64,000 nt of DNA. It comes from Bacteroidia bacterium (GTDB lineage Bacteria; Bacteroidota; Bacteroidia; Bacteroidales; CAJPTX01). How positions within the stretch are numbered: position 1 is the stretch's first letter; every line of letters begins with the position of its first letter. Where the stretch lies: the NCBI GenBank assembly GCA_002749065.1, contig PDTX01000006.1, forward strand, positions 21,519-85,518. The letters are read 5' to 3'. Positions 54,296 through 61,983 of this stretch are shown here, one piece after another. The position numbers and the translations under genes are program-made. The notes under the pieces are model-generated. The model was not told where the DNA came from. It saw only the letters and a program-made list of their open reading frames with translations, and ran no database searches.

Positions 54296-55020
54296 AATGG
54301 ACCGAGCGAACCTGGAATCCCATAACCGGTTGTAGCAAGGCCTCTGCGGGTTGCCAATTCTGCTACGCAGAGGTCATGGCGCGCCGCCTCCAGGCCATGG
54401 GGCTTCAGAAGTATGCCAATGGCTTTACGCCTACCCTGCATCCTGCCTGCCTCGATGAGCCGAGGGCATGGCGGAAACCCTCAACCGTGTTCGTCTGCTC
54501 CATGAGCGATTTGTTCCACCCCGAGGTTCCCTTCGATTTTATCAATCGGGTGATGGATACCATCTGCGAAACGCCGCAGCACACCTACCAGATTCTGACC
54601 AAGCGCGCCGCTCGGATGGAGGAGTATTTCAGCATCCGTCAGGCCCCGTCCAACGCATGGCTGGGGGTGACGGTAGAGAATCGGGAGGCTAAGGAACGAA
54701 TAGACCATCTTAGAACCCTAGAGGCCTCCGTACGCTTCCTCTCGTGCGAACCCCTGCTGGAGGACCTCGGAGAGCTGGAGCTTGCCGGGATTAGCTGGAT
54801 TATTGTGGGGGGGGAGAGCGGGGCGCAGGCCCGCAGAATGCGCCCGGAATGGGCCGTCGGTATTAGGAAGCAGGCGGAGGCCCATGGTATCCCCTTTTTC
54901 TTTAAGCAATGGGGGACATGGAGCGCAGCGGGCGAGAGGGGGAGCAAGAAGGCGAATGGGCGGATGCTCGAGGGGCGCCTCGTGCAGGAGCTCCCCTCAT
55001 CGCTGAGCCTGGCCATTTAG
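54277..55020 (+). CDS. Three-Cys-motif DUF5131 (phage Gp37/Gp68) family protein
   Basis: 247 aa. [20 protein letters not shown] then CQFCYAE: Cys 19, 26 and 29 form C-x6-C-x2-C, a radical-SAM-like cluster site. Further family features are [78 protein letters not shown] and [10 protein letters not shown]-barrel Fe-S enzyme of unknown substrate. Start overlaps tcmP by 19 nt, so the two are co-translated. Confidence 0.9.
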   Translation: [247 protein letters not shown]

Positions 55021-55023
55021 CCC

Positions 55024-55290
55024 CTACACCTCCCCCAGCTCGCGCATTATCCGCACCGTTTCTAGGCTCAGCCTTATCACGTCCAGCAGCACCCGCAGGA
55101 TGTACTGCGCATCGCCCTGCTCTTCGCACCAAAGGTTCGGGTCGTTCACCGTTCACGATGCCGCTCTCCCTATGCGTGCTGAGGGCATAGCGCTCCATGA
55201 CTCACTCCACCGCGCTCCTACCGTTCACAATGTACCCGTAGGCCTCGGTCGGTATGCCTCCACCTTGATTTGCGAGTTGTAGTGGATGAC
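55024..55290 (-). pseudogene. Decayed C-terminus of a helicase/methylase-type restriction enzyme
   Basis: On the minus strand, reading across two frameshifts and one in-frame TGA, the pieces are VIHYNSQIKVE, then PTEAYGYIVNGRSAVE(TGA)VMERYALSTHRESGIVN, then VNDPNLWCEEQGDAQYILRV and LLDVIRLSLETVRIMREL before a TAG. This order (AY-YVVNG-S-WVMERY...SGIVNDPN-W...YIL) is the C-terminal signature of large predicted helicase/DNA methylase (type ISP-like) restriction proteins. TGA replaces the Trp after SAVE. Only about 90 residues remain; nothing upstream encodes the rest. Confidence 0.75.
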
Positions 55291-55489
55291 GCTTGCATGG
55301 GGGTGGGGTCTTCGGTGCAGAGCTTCGTGTCGTTATGCAAAAGGGAGATGTAGAGATCTGCCGCCGCCGAGGCGATGGCTCCAGATCTGCGCAATGCGTA
55401 GAATTGGAGTATTAGTTCAGCTAGATTCATGGTGAAATTCCTTGATTCTTGGAGGAGAGTACACTTTTCGTCGAAGAGCCGAAAATCCC
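55291..55489. other. Unassigned remnant DNA between pseudogene and ferredoxin gene
   Basis: About 200 nt. The minus strand has a short open stretch (MNLAELILQFYALRRSG, starting at 55430) that runs into the pseudogene in the wrong frame. It may be another fragment joined by deletion. No function assigned. Confidence 0.4.
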
Positions 55490-56356
55490 CTACACCCACT
55501 CATCCGACAGGATGTCCCCCGCGATGCCCACCACGATGCGCTTGACCGGCACCCGCCGCTCGGCCCGGGCCACAGCCGTCTGGACCAGCTGCCAAAGCCC
55601 CCCGCAGCAGGGCACCTCCATGACCATCACCGTGATGGTGTTCACCCGCGCGCGGTCTATCAGGGCCACCAGCTTCTCCAGGTAGACCTCCTTGCCGCTG
55701 TCGAGCTTCGGGCAGGCGATGGCCAGGGTGTTCCCCCGGAGGTGCTTCGCGTGGAAGCCCCCCAGCGAGTAGGCCACGCAGTCGGCCGCCAGCAGGAGGT
55801 TCGACCCCTGGAAGTAGCCCGCCGCGGGGTTGATCAGGTGCATCTGCACGGGCCACTGGCGCAGCTCCGACGCCTGCTCTTGGCCTCCGACCCCCGCCAT
55901 CCCGACTATCCGCGGCTTCAGCTCCACGGGCGCGGACCCCGGGCAGCCCCCGCCCCCACAGCCACAGGCCTCCGGGGCATCCTCCCTATGTAGCTCCTCC
56001 ATGATGGGCTGCACATCGTAGCCCTCCGACCTCAGGTAGCCCATGGCCTGCTGCACCAAGGCCTTCTCGCCGTGGCTCTTGAGGTGCTTCAGGTGCGCGA
56101 TGATGGTGTTGCGCCCCTGCCGGACCACGGTCTGCATCACCTTGACCTCGTCGTAGGGCTCGGCCTCCCGCCGCTCTATGGTGATGGCCCCCTCCGGGCA
56201 GTGCCCCAGGCAGGCCCCCAGGCCGTCGCAGAAGAGGTCGCCCAGCAGGCGGGCCTTCCCGTCGATAACCTGCAGCGCCCCCTCCTGGCAATTTGGTACG
56301 CAAATACCACAACCATTGCACTTTTCCTCGTCTATTCTTACAATCTCGCGTATCAT
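55490..56356 (-). CDS. Ferredoxin-like 4Fe-4S protein with C-terminal Cys-rich domain
   Basis: 288 aa. Two 4Fe-4S motifs at the N-terminus: CNGCGICVPNC and CDGLGACLGHC with a following P. A His-rich helical region follows (HLKHLKSHGEKALVQQAMGY), then CGCGGGGCPGS and a domain with ADCVAYSLGGFHAKHL, IACPKLDSGKEVYL and EVPCCGGLW. It may move electrons or sense redox. Preceded by AGGAG and 45 nt downstream of the Rrf2 gene, so likely its operon partner and target. Confidence 0.85.
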   Translation of the reverse strand: MIREIVRIDEEKCNGCGICVPNCQEGALQVIDGKARLLGDLFCDGLGACLGHCPEGAITIERREAEPYDEVKVMQTVVRQGRNTIIAHLKHLKSHGEKALVQQAMGYLRSEGYDVQPIMEELHREDAPEACGCGGGGCPGSAPVELKPRIVGMAGVGGQEQASELRQWPVQMHLINPAAGYFQGSNLLLAADCVAYSLGGFHAKHLRGNTLAIACPKLDSGKEVYLEKLVALIDRARVNTITVMVMEVPCCGGLWQLVQTAVARAERRVPVKRIVVGIAGDILSDEWV

Positions 56357-56401
56357 CCTATTTTCTCCTCTTGGCTTAGATGTTGACTTTATGGGTTCCT
56401 C

Positions 56402-56806
56402 CTAGGCGATATCCGCCACGGTGGTGCTGCTCAGGTAGTCCTTGAACGTGGCGGAGAGCTCCTCCTGCAGGTGGTTGAACACGCAGCGCTCGAAGGGGCA
56501 TTCTCCCCGCTCGATGCCGCAGGTGCTGGGTATCAGCTGGCCCTCGATGGCCTCGTAGATGTCCAGGAGGGTGATTTCCTCCTTCGGCCGGCTGAGTATG
56601 AAGCCCCCCATGGGCCCTCGCTCGGAGGAGATGAAGCCGGCCTTGACCAGGCGCCGAATCACCTTCGCGAGGTGGTTGCGGTTGCTGTGTGTGGATTCTG
56701 CTATCTGCTTGGCGTTGAGGCGAGTACCCTCCTTCGCGATGAGGGCCATGCTGTGGATGGCGATGGAGGCGGCCTCCGATACGTGCACGAGCTTGCTACT
56801 GGTCAT
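56402..56806 (-). CDS. Rrf2 family transcriptional regulator
   Basis: 134 aa. N-terminal winged helix (ASIAIHSMALIAKEGTRLNA, then SNRNHLAKVIRRLVKAGFIS and the wing GPMGGFILSRP). Three cluster-binding cysteines in STCGIERGECPFERC, spaced C-x6-C-x4-C as in IscR/NsrR-type sensors, so it probably binds an Fe-S cluster and senses iron, NO or redox state. First gene of the pair with the ferredoxin-like gene. Confidence 0.92.
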   Translation of the reverse strand: MTSSKLVHVSEAASIAIHSMALIAKEGTRLNAKQIAESTHSNRNHLAKVIRRLVKAGFISSERGPMGGFILSRPKEEITLLDIYEAIEGQLIPSTCGIERGECPFERCVFNHLQEELSATFKDYLSSTTVADIA

Positions 56807-56835
56807 GGCAGATTAAATTTTACGGTACTGCAATA

Positions 56836-56865
56836 CAAAAATACGCCTTTTCGCGAAACTGGCAA
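56836..56865 (-). promoter_or_regulatory. Rrf2 promoter TTTG-N18-TATTTTTG with internal palindrome
   Basis: Reading the minus strand: -33 TTTG (56865-56862), 18-nt spacer, -7 TATTTTTG (56843-56836), 30 nt before the rrf2 ATG. Inside the spacer, 56849-56858 is the perfect palindrome TTTCGCGAAA, well placed for an autoregulatory operator. Confidence 0.65.
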
Positions 56866-57082
56866 AACTTCGCAACGAGAAAAACGGTGCTTTCCCCCAT
56901 GGTAATCCGTAATTTACTCATTACTAGATATTTAAATAAGCGTATTTTGCCTGAAAAAAGAATCGGGATACCCCGAGCCACCCTGCCGCTCAAGCCGCTT
57001 TGGCATGCCGTTGGCGCAAGGCGGGTGGCGATGGCACCGTCGATACGGAATGCACGTAGCCTCAGCCTGTTGGTCCCGTGTA
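56866..57082. other. AT-rich intergenic DNA upstream of rrf2
   Basis: Part of a gene-free stretch of about 320 nt (56807-57125), with rrf2 control signals on one side and the tRNA terminator on the other. No coding sequence or RNA fold was recognised in this part. Confidence 0.5.
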
Positions 57083-57113
57083 CAAAAAAGGCTCAGGGCG
57101 AAGCCCCAAGCCT
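57083..57113 (-). terminator. Terminator of tRNA-Pro
   Basis: Minus strand reads an 11-bp stem AGGCTTGGGGC, loop TTC, GCCCTGAGCCT (two G-T pairs), then a T run. It lies 13 nt after the tRNA 3' end. Confidence 0.85.
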
Positions 57114-57125
57114 TGAGCCCTGATG

Positions 57126-57200
57126 TCGGGGTGGGGAGATTCGAACTCCCGACCTCGTCGTCCCGAACGACGCGCGCTAACCGGGCTGCGCTACACCCCG
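57126..57200 (-). tRNA. tRNA-Pro (anticodon CGG)
   Basis: 75 nt without an encoded CCA. Acceptor stem CGGGGTG / CACCCCG, D-stem GCGC / GCGC, anticodon stem CGTCG / CGACG with loop TTCGGGA (anticodon CGG, reads CCG), T-stem GGGAG / CTCCC with loop TTCGAAT, discriminator A. All stems pair perfectly. Confidence 0.97.
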
Positions 57201-57210
57201 CAATCGGGCG

Positions 57211-57240
57211 CAAAGGTAATGCTTTTGCGTGGCTATGCAA
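57211..57240 (-). promoter_or_regulatory. tRNA-Pro promoter TTGC-N18-TACCTTTG
   Basis: On the minus strand, TTGC (57240-57237) and the exact -7 TACCTTTG (57218-57211) are 18 nt apart. The -7 element ends 10 nt before the tRNA 5' end, the expected position for initiation at or near the start of the tRNA. Confidence 0.75.
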
Positions 57241-57253
57241 GGGGTGGGGTAAA

Positions 57254-57646
57254 TTAATCCTCGAAATCGTCGTCCTCATCCCAGCTGTCCAGGAGCTGGT
57301 CGAGGGTGCGGCGCTCCTTCTTGGTGGGGCGGCCCGTCCCGCGCTCGCGCTTGAGGTTGGGGGCCAGCGCGCGGTACTCGAGCTTCTCCATCTCGGTGGC
57401 CGGGGTGAGGTTCTCGAGGTAGTCCTCCACCAGCTTCGCGCCCACGCGCCCCTTGGGGAAGCCCTTGATGCGGTAGGTGTAGACTACGGGTGGCTTCTTG
57501 ACGGTGAACACGTCGCCCACCTCCACCTCGCGGGAGGGCTTGACGGTCTGCTCGCCGATGCTGACCCGGTTGCTCTTCACGGCATCCGTGGCGTCGGTGC
57601 GGGTCTTGTATATGCGTACGAACCAGAGGAACTTGTCTATTCGCAT
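57254..57646 (-). CDS. hslR: S4-domain RNA-binding protein, Hsp15-like
   Basis: 130 aa. MRIDKFLWFVRIYKTRTDAT and VSIGEQTVKPSREVEVGDVF make an S4 domain, followed by a basic linker and a closing acidic tail (WDEDDDFED). Hsp15 recycles stalled 50S subunits carrying peptidyl-tRNA, which suits its position beside pth. The first 10 nt overlap the end of pth. Confidence 0.9.
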   Translation of the reverse strand: MRIDKFLWFVRIYKTRTDATDAVKSNRVSIGEQTVKPSREVEVGDVFTVKKPPVVYTYRIKGFPKGRVGAKLVEDYLENLTPATEMEKLEYRALAPNLKRERGTGRPTKKERRTLDQLLDSWDEDDDFED

Positions 57647-58254
57647 GGTGCTGCTGCTTGCGCCTGGTCGCCGTTCTGGCCCTTTTCCCTGGGCGTGGTG
57701 TTCACCTGGTTCATCGCCCTGCTCACGCCGATGGTGGCGAACTGGCCCACGGCATCCGCGGCCCGGTCCAGCGTTTGGTCGAGCAGGGCCCGCTCCTCGG
57801 GGGGGAATGCCCCCAGCACGAAGTCCACCTGGTGCCCCCGGGCGAAGCCGCTCCCGATGCCGATGCGCAGGCGGGCGTAGTTGGTGCCGCCGAGCTGCGC
57901 GGCGATGTCCTTCAGGCCGTTGTGGCCGGCATCGGCCCCCTTGGCGCGGAGGCGTAGCGAGCCGACGGGCAGCGCGAGGTCGTCCACGATGATGAGGACG
58001 TGGTCCAGGGCGATTTTCTCCTCCTGCATCCAGTACCTCACGGCCTTGCCGCTGAGGTTCATGTAGGTGCTGGGCTTGATGAGGATGAGCCGCCGCCCCC
58101 GGTGCTTCATCTCGGCGAGCTGGGCGTAGCGTGCGGACGCAAAAGTGGCGCCCGACCGGCTGGCTAGCCGGTCGAGCGCCATGAATCCCGCGTTGTGCCT
58201 CGTGTTTTCGTACTCCGCCCCGGGGTTGCCGAGGCCCACGATAAGGTACTTCAC
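57637..58254 (-). CDS. pth: Peptidyl-tRNA hydrolase
   Basis: 205 aa. Releases peptides from dropped-off peptidyl-tRNA. Seen: LIVGLGNPGAEYENTRHNAG with the catalytic His, KPSTYMNLSGKAV, IVDDLALPVGSLRLR, and GADAGHNGLKDI. Between rplY and the S4 gene on the same strand. Confidence 0.97.
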   Translation of the reverse strand: MKYLIVGLGNPGAEYENTRHNAGFMALDRLASRSGATFASARYAQLAEMKHRGRRLILIKPSTYMNLSGKAVRYWMQEEKIALDHVLIIVDDLALPVGSLRLRAKGADAGHNGLKDIAAQLGGTNYARLRIGIGSGFARGHQVDFVLGAFPPEERALLDQTLDRAADAVGQFATIGVSRAMNQVNTTPREKGQNGDQAQAAAPCE

Positions 58255-58339
58255 GCTCTGCTATTGGTGTATGCGGACGGGCGCTGGTTCGTGCCCTACG
58301 CTCGTCCTGGTGGCGGGGGTGGGCTGGCCCGCCGTGGTG

Positions 58340-58954
58340 CTATTCCTCGCTGGCTTCTGCCTCAGCCTCGCCCTCGGCGGCTGGCTCATCCTCCACGATG
58401 GCGACCTTCGCGCCGCGCTGGGCCTTGATGGCGCAGATGGCGCGCGTCTTCGCGTCCACCACCTCGAGGTTCTCGAAGGAGAGCTGGCCCACCAGCATGG
58501 TCTCGCCCACATTCAGGTTGGTGACATCCACGGGGAGGAAGTTGGGCATGTCCTTGGCGAAGCCCTTGACGCGCAGCTTCCGCGATGCCGGGATGAGCTT
58601 ACCCCCGGCCTGCACCCCCTTGGCGTAGCCCTGCAGCACGATGGGTATGCCGATGGTGATGGGCTCGTCCTCCACGTAGCGGTAGAAGTCCAGGTGCAGC
58701 GGGCGGTCCGATACCGGGTGGTACTGCACATCCTTGAGGATGACGTGCTCGACCTTGCCGTCTATCTCGAGGTCGATGAGGTAGACCTTCGGGGTGATGA
58801 GCAGGTTCTGTAGGTCGCGCTCGGCCACCGAGCACATGATGTTGTCGCCGTGGCCGTACACGATGGCGGGTACGCGGCCCTGGTGGCGCATGCGGCGGGC
58901 GTTGGGCCCACCTATCGTCTGCTTGGTCTCCGCTTTGAGATTGAAAATATCCAT
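58340..58954 (-). CDS. rplY: 50S ribosomal protein L25/CTC form
   Basis: 204 aa from ATG 58954 (MDIFNLKAET). The N-terminal L25 domain binds 5S rRNA (GGPNARRMRHQGRVPAIVYG), followed by the C-terminal TL5/CTC beta domain (VDVTNLNVGETMLVG) and an acidic end (EAEAEASEE). AAGGGAAGT precedes the ATG. First gene of the rplY-pth-hslR run. Confidence 0.95.
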   Translation of the reverse strand: MDIFNLKAETKQTIGGPNARRMRHQGRVPAIVYGHGDNIMCSVAERDLQNLLITPKVYLIDLEIDGKVEHVILKDVQYHPVSDRPLHLDFYRYVEDEPITIGIPIVLQGYAKGVQAGGKLIPASRKLRVKGFAKDMPNFLPVDVTNLNVGETMLVGQLSFENLEVVDAKTRAICAIKAQRGAKVAIVEDEPAAEGEAEAEASEE

Positions 58955-59084
58955 TACTTCCCTTTTGCTGGTGCTACTTGAGGGCATCCCCTATGTTGCC
59001 TGTGGCGTTTCGCTTTCGCCCCCCCATCGCACCGTTGTTCTGTATGGGGATTGACGCGCAAAAGTAGTATTTTTTCGTTTTTCT

Positions 59085-59092
59085 TACCTTCG
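59085..59092 (+). promoter_or_regulatory. Candidate -7 element TACCTTCG
   Basis: One mismatch from TAnnTTTG, 26 nt before ATG 59119, with a T-rich block just upstream. The minus strand has a related TACTTTTG at 59066-59059, possibly serving rplY. Confidence 0.35.
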
Positions 59093-59118
59093 CGGGGCTA
59101 TAAATATTTGTACTGCAG

Positions 59119-61149
59119 ATGGGTCGTGCTAAGAGTAATCGTGCCGCGGCGGCTTCTCCCGCGGGGACGAAGGGTTTCGCCGGGCGATTGGTGGCGTGGA
59201 TAGGCGCGCATTCGGTGCTTCTGACGGTGGGGACCATGGGCCTGTACGGCCTGCTGGCCCTGCTCTTCTTCGACGCGAAGGTGTCCATCGGGGGGGATGA
59301 CTCGTGGTACATCCTGGCGGCCCGGGACTTCTGGTCGGGGGTCGCCTTCCCGAGCTGGCACGGGGCGCTGTACCCCCTGCTGCTCTCGCCCCTGGTCGGG
59401 CCGATGCATACGCCCATGTTCATCCTCAAGCTCCTGTCCATCCTCATGGTGGTGGGTAGCATGTGGTTCACCATGAGGGCCTTCCGGGAGGGGGCGCACC
59501 CGCTGGCCTGGGCTTCGGCCCTGGTGCTGATGGCGGTGTGCCATTCGGCCCTGGTGCTGGGGAGCACGACCTACTCCGAGCCGCTCTTCATGCTGTTGCA
59601 GGCGCTGCTGCTCTGGCGCGTCGTGCGGCTGATGGGGATGTCGGCCGCGCCCTTTAGCCGGGAGGGCTTCGGGCAGCACCTCGTGCTGGGCCTGCTCACC
59701 TTCCTGCTGGCCCTGACGCGGAATGTGGGCTGGGGGGCCCTGGTCGCCATAGTGCTCCACCTCGCGCTCTCAAGGCGTTTCCGGGAGCTTGGGGCGTACC
59801 TCCTCTCGGTGGCCGTGTTCCAAATCCCCTTCACCGTGTACAAGCGGGTGGTGTGGGACGGTGGCGGCCTGTCCTTCGCCGGGCAGATGCAGCGCGCGCT
59901 GCAGGTGGATTTCTACAATGCGGGTGCTGGGCAGGAGGATTTCATGGGGATGGTGCAGCGGGTGCTGGTCAATACGCAGAACTACCTGGGCGGACACCTG
60001 CTCAACTTCACGGGCTTCGGCTCGCACCCGCACTGGTTTGCCGCCCTGCTGATTGTGGCCCTGGGCCTTTGCTGCCTGGTGCTGGCGTGGCGGCGGAGCC
60101 CACTGCTGCGCTTCGTGGGCCTGTACCTGCTCGTGATGCTTGGGGTCACCTTCCTGACCCAGCAGGTCATGTGGAACCAGGAGCGCCTCGTGCTGGTCTA
60201 CTACCCGCTCATCGTGGCCTTCGTCTTCGGCGCGCTGCTCTCGAGGTGGGGCGGCGAGGGGGGGGATGCGGGCCCGGCCGGGCTGCCCGTGCTTGCGTTC
60301 GCCGCCCTGGCCGTGCTGGTCAGCCTGGCGCGGAATGTCGGGCGGATTTCCGCCGAGGATTTCTACGCCAACATGCGGGGCGACCAGTACCACGGCCTGA
60401 CCCCCGACTGGGAGAACTACCTACGGGCCTCGGAGTGGGCGGGGGCCAACCTGCCTGACTCGGCGGTGGTGGCCTGCCGCAAGCCCAACAACTCGAGGAT
60501 CTACGGTCGGCGGCCCTTCCTCGGGGTGTTCAAGCTGCCGGCCGAGGAGCCTGAGGCCGCCAAGGCCTTTCTGGACAGCATGAAGGTGGACTACATCCTC
60601 CTGGGCCACCTGCGGAAGTACACCCAGGCCAACACGGGGGAATTCCTCAACGCGCTCCACGTCTGGCTGGACCTGTGCCTCTACCGCCAGCCCGACCTGC
60701 TGGAGCTCGTGCACCGCGAGGGGAAGGCCGAGGCCGCCTGGGTCCTGCGCGTAAACCGGGAGCCGATGGGGGGCTCGCTGCAGCAGCTGCGCAACCGCCT
60801 GCTGGCTGGCTTGCTGGTCTCGCCGACCAACTACGAGGTGCTGCACAAGCTGACGATGGTGAGCCTGGAGGAGCGCGAGCCCGAGGAGGCCCTCATGTAC
60901 GCCGACCGGGCGCTGGCGCAGTTCAAGGACTACCCGCAGGACACGCCCTACCCGCTCTACGAGGCCAAGGGGATGGCCTACTTCGCCAAGGGCGAGTTCG
61001 ACCGGGCGCTGAAGGTGTTCGAGTACGCGACCCGCCGCTACAACACCCCCCACGCGTGGCACAACTACGGGGTGTGCCTCAGCCGGATGGGCAGCCCGAA
61101 GGCCCAGGAGGCCTTTGCCCGGGCCAAGGCGCTGGAGGGCCAGCCATGA
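59119..61149 (+). CDS. GT-C-type membrane glycosyltransferase with C-terminal TPR
   Basis: 676 aa. About ten membrane helices in residues 25-420. An acidic pair follows the first helix ([17 protein letters not shown]), the catalytic position of lipid-sugar-using GT-C enzymes such as ArnT/PMT. The soluble part (about 430-560) has no motif recognised, and the end (about 565-670) forms TPR-like pairs ([43 protein letters not shown]). The next gene, coupled by ATGA, encodes a polyprenyl-phosphate-sugar synthase type enzyme that could supply its donor. Confidence 0.75.
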   Translation: MGRAKSNRAAAASPAGTKGFAGRLVAWIGAHSVLLTVGTMGLYGLLALLFFDAKVSIGGDDSWYILAARDFWSGVAFPSWHGALYPLLLSPLVGPMHTPMFILKLLSILMVVGSMWFTMRAFREGAHPLAWASALVLMAVCHSALVLGSTTYSEPLFMLLQALLLWRVVRLMGMSAAPFSREGFGQHLVLGLLTFLLALTRNVGWGALVAIVLHLALSRRFRELGAYLLSVAVFQIPFTVYKRVVWDGGGLSFAGQMQRALQVDFYNAGAGQEDFMGMVQRVLVNTQNYLGGHLLNFTGFGSHPHWFAALLIVALGLCCLVLAWRRSPLLRFVGLYLLVMLGVTFLTQQVMWNQERLVLVYYPLIVAFVFGALLSRWGGEGGDAGPAGLPVLAFAALAVLVSLARNVGRISAEDFYANMRGDQYHGLTPDWENYLRASEWAGANLPDSAVVACRKPNNSRIYGRRPFLGVFKLPAEEPEAAKAFLDSMKVDYILLGHLRKYTQANTGEFLNALHVWLDLCLYRQPDLLELVHREGKAEAAWVLRVNREPMGGSLQQLRNRLLAGLLVSPTNYEVLHKLTMVSLEEREPEEALMYADRALAQFKDYPQDTPYPLYEAKGMAYFAKGEFDRALKVFEYATRRYNTPHAWHNYGVCLSRMGSPKAQEAFARAKALEGQP

Positions 61150-61874
61150 TAGAGGGCCAGAGGGTGGTGGTGGTGATGCCCGCCTACAACGCCGCCAGCA
61201 CGCTGGAGCGGACGCTCCGGGAGGTGCCCCGCGGCATTGTGGACGAGGTGATACTGGTGGACGACCACAGCACCGACGGCACGGCGGAGGAGGCCCGGCG
61301 GCTGGGCATAGAGCACGTCATATCGCACGATGCGAACCGGGGCTACGGGGGCAACCAGAAGACCTGCTACCGCATGGCCCTGGAGCTGGGGGCGGACATC
61401 GTCGTCATGCTCCACCCCGACTACCAGTACACCCCCCTGCTGCTGGAGGCCATGGTGTACCCCATCGCGCGGGGGGTGTACCCCGTCATGCTGGGCTCGC
61501 GGATACTGGGCGGCGCGTGCCTCAAGGGGGGGATGCCCCTCTACAAGTACGTGGCCAACAGGGCCCTGACCCTGGTGCAGAACATCCTCCTGGGGCAGAA
61601 GCTCTCGGAGTACCACACCGGCTACCGGGCCTACTCCCGCCGGGTGCTGGAGACCCTCCCCTTCGAGGGGAACTCCGACGACTTCATCTTCGACAACCAG
61701 TTCCTCGCGCAGGTCTTCGGCGCGGGCTTCAGCATCGGGGAGGTGAGCTGCCCCACGAAGTACTTCCCCGAGGCCAGCAGCATCAACCTGCGGCGGAGCA
61801 TACGCTACGGCCTCGGGGTGCTGGGGGTCTCGCTGGCCTACAGGTTCCTGGGGCGCTACAGGGGTAGGGCCTAG
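61146..61874 (+). CDS. Family 2 glycosyltransferase, DPM1/polyprenyl-phosphate type
   Basis: 242 aa from ATG 61146, overlapping the preceding TGA (ATGA). [34 protein letters not shown], a Gly-rich [14 protein letters not shown] and the metal site [12 protein letters not shown]. No C-terminal membrane helices, as in soluble DPM1-type enzymes. Likely makes a polyprenyl-phosphate sugar used by the GT-C protein upstream. Confidence 0.88.
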   Translation: MIEGQRVVVVMPAYNAASTLERTLREVPRGIVDEVILVDDHSTDGTAEEARRLGIEHVISHDANRGYGGNQKTCYRMALELGADIVVMLHPDYQYTPLLLEAMVYPIARGVYPVMLGSRILGGACLKGGMPLYKYVANRALTLVQNILLGQKLSEYHTGYRAYSRRVLETLPFEGNSDDFIFDNQFLAQVFGAGFSIGEVSCPTKYFPEASSINLRRSIRYGLGVLGVSLAYRFLGRYRGRA

Positions 61875-61933
61875 GAAGTGCCGTAAGGATTGATTCGCAC
61901 CCCGCGTACGCACCGCCATACGCCTTATTATCT

Positions 61934-61941
61934 TACCTTTG
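61934..61941 (+). promoter_or_regulatory. Candidate -7 element TACCTTTG for ftcD
   Basis: Exact TAnnTTTG match 42 nt before ATG 61984. No clear -33. Confidence 0.5.
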
Positions 61942-61983
61942 CGCTAGATAGCAAATCGAGTTAATGGTAAACCGTATACTACC

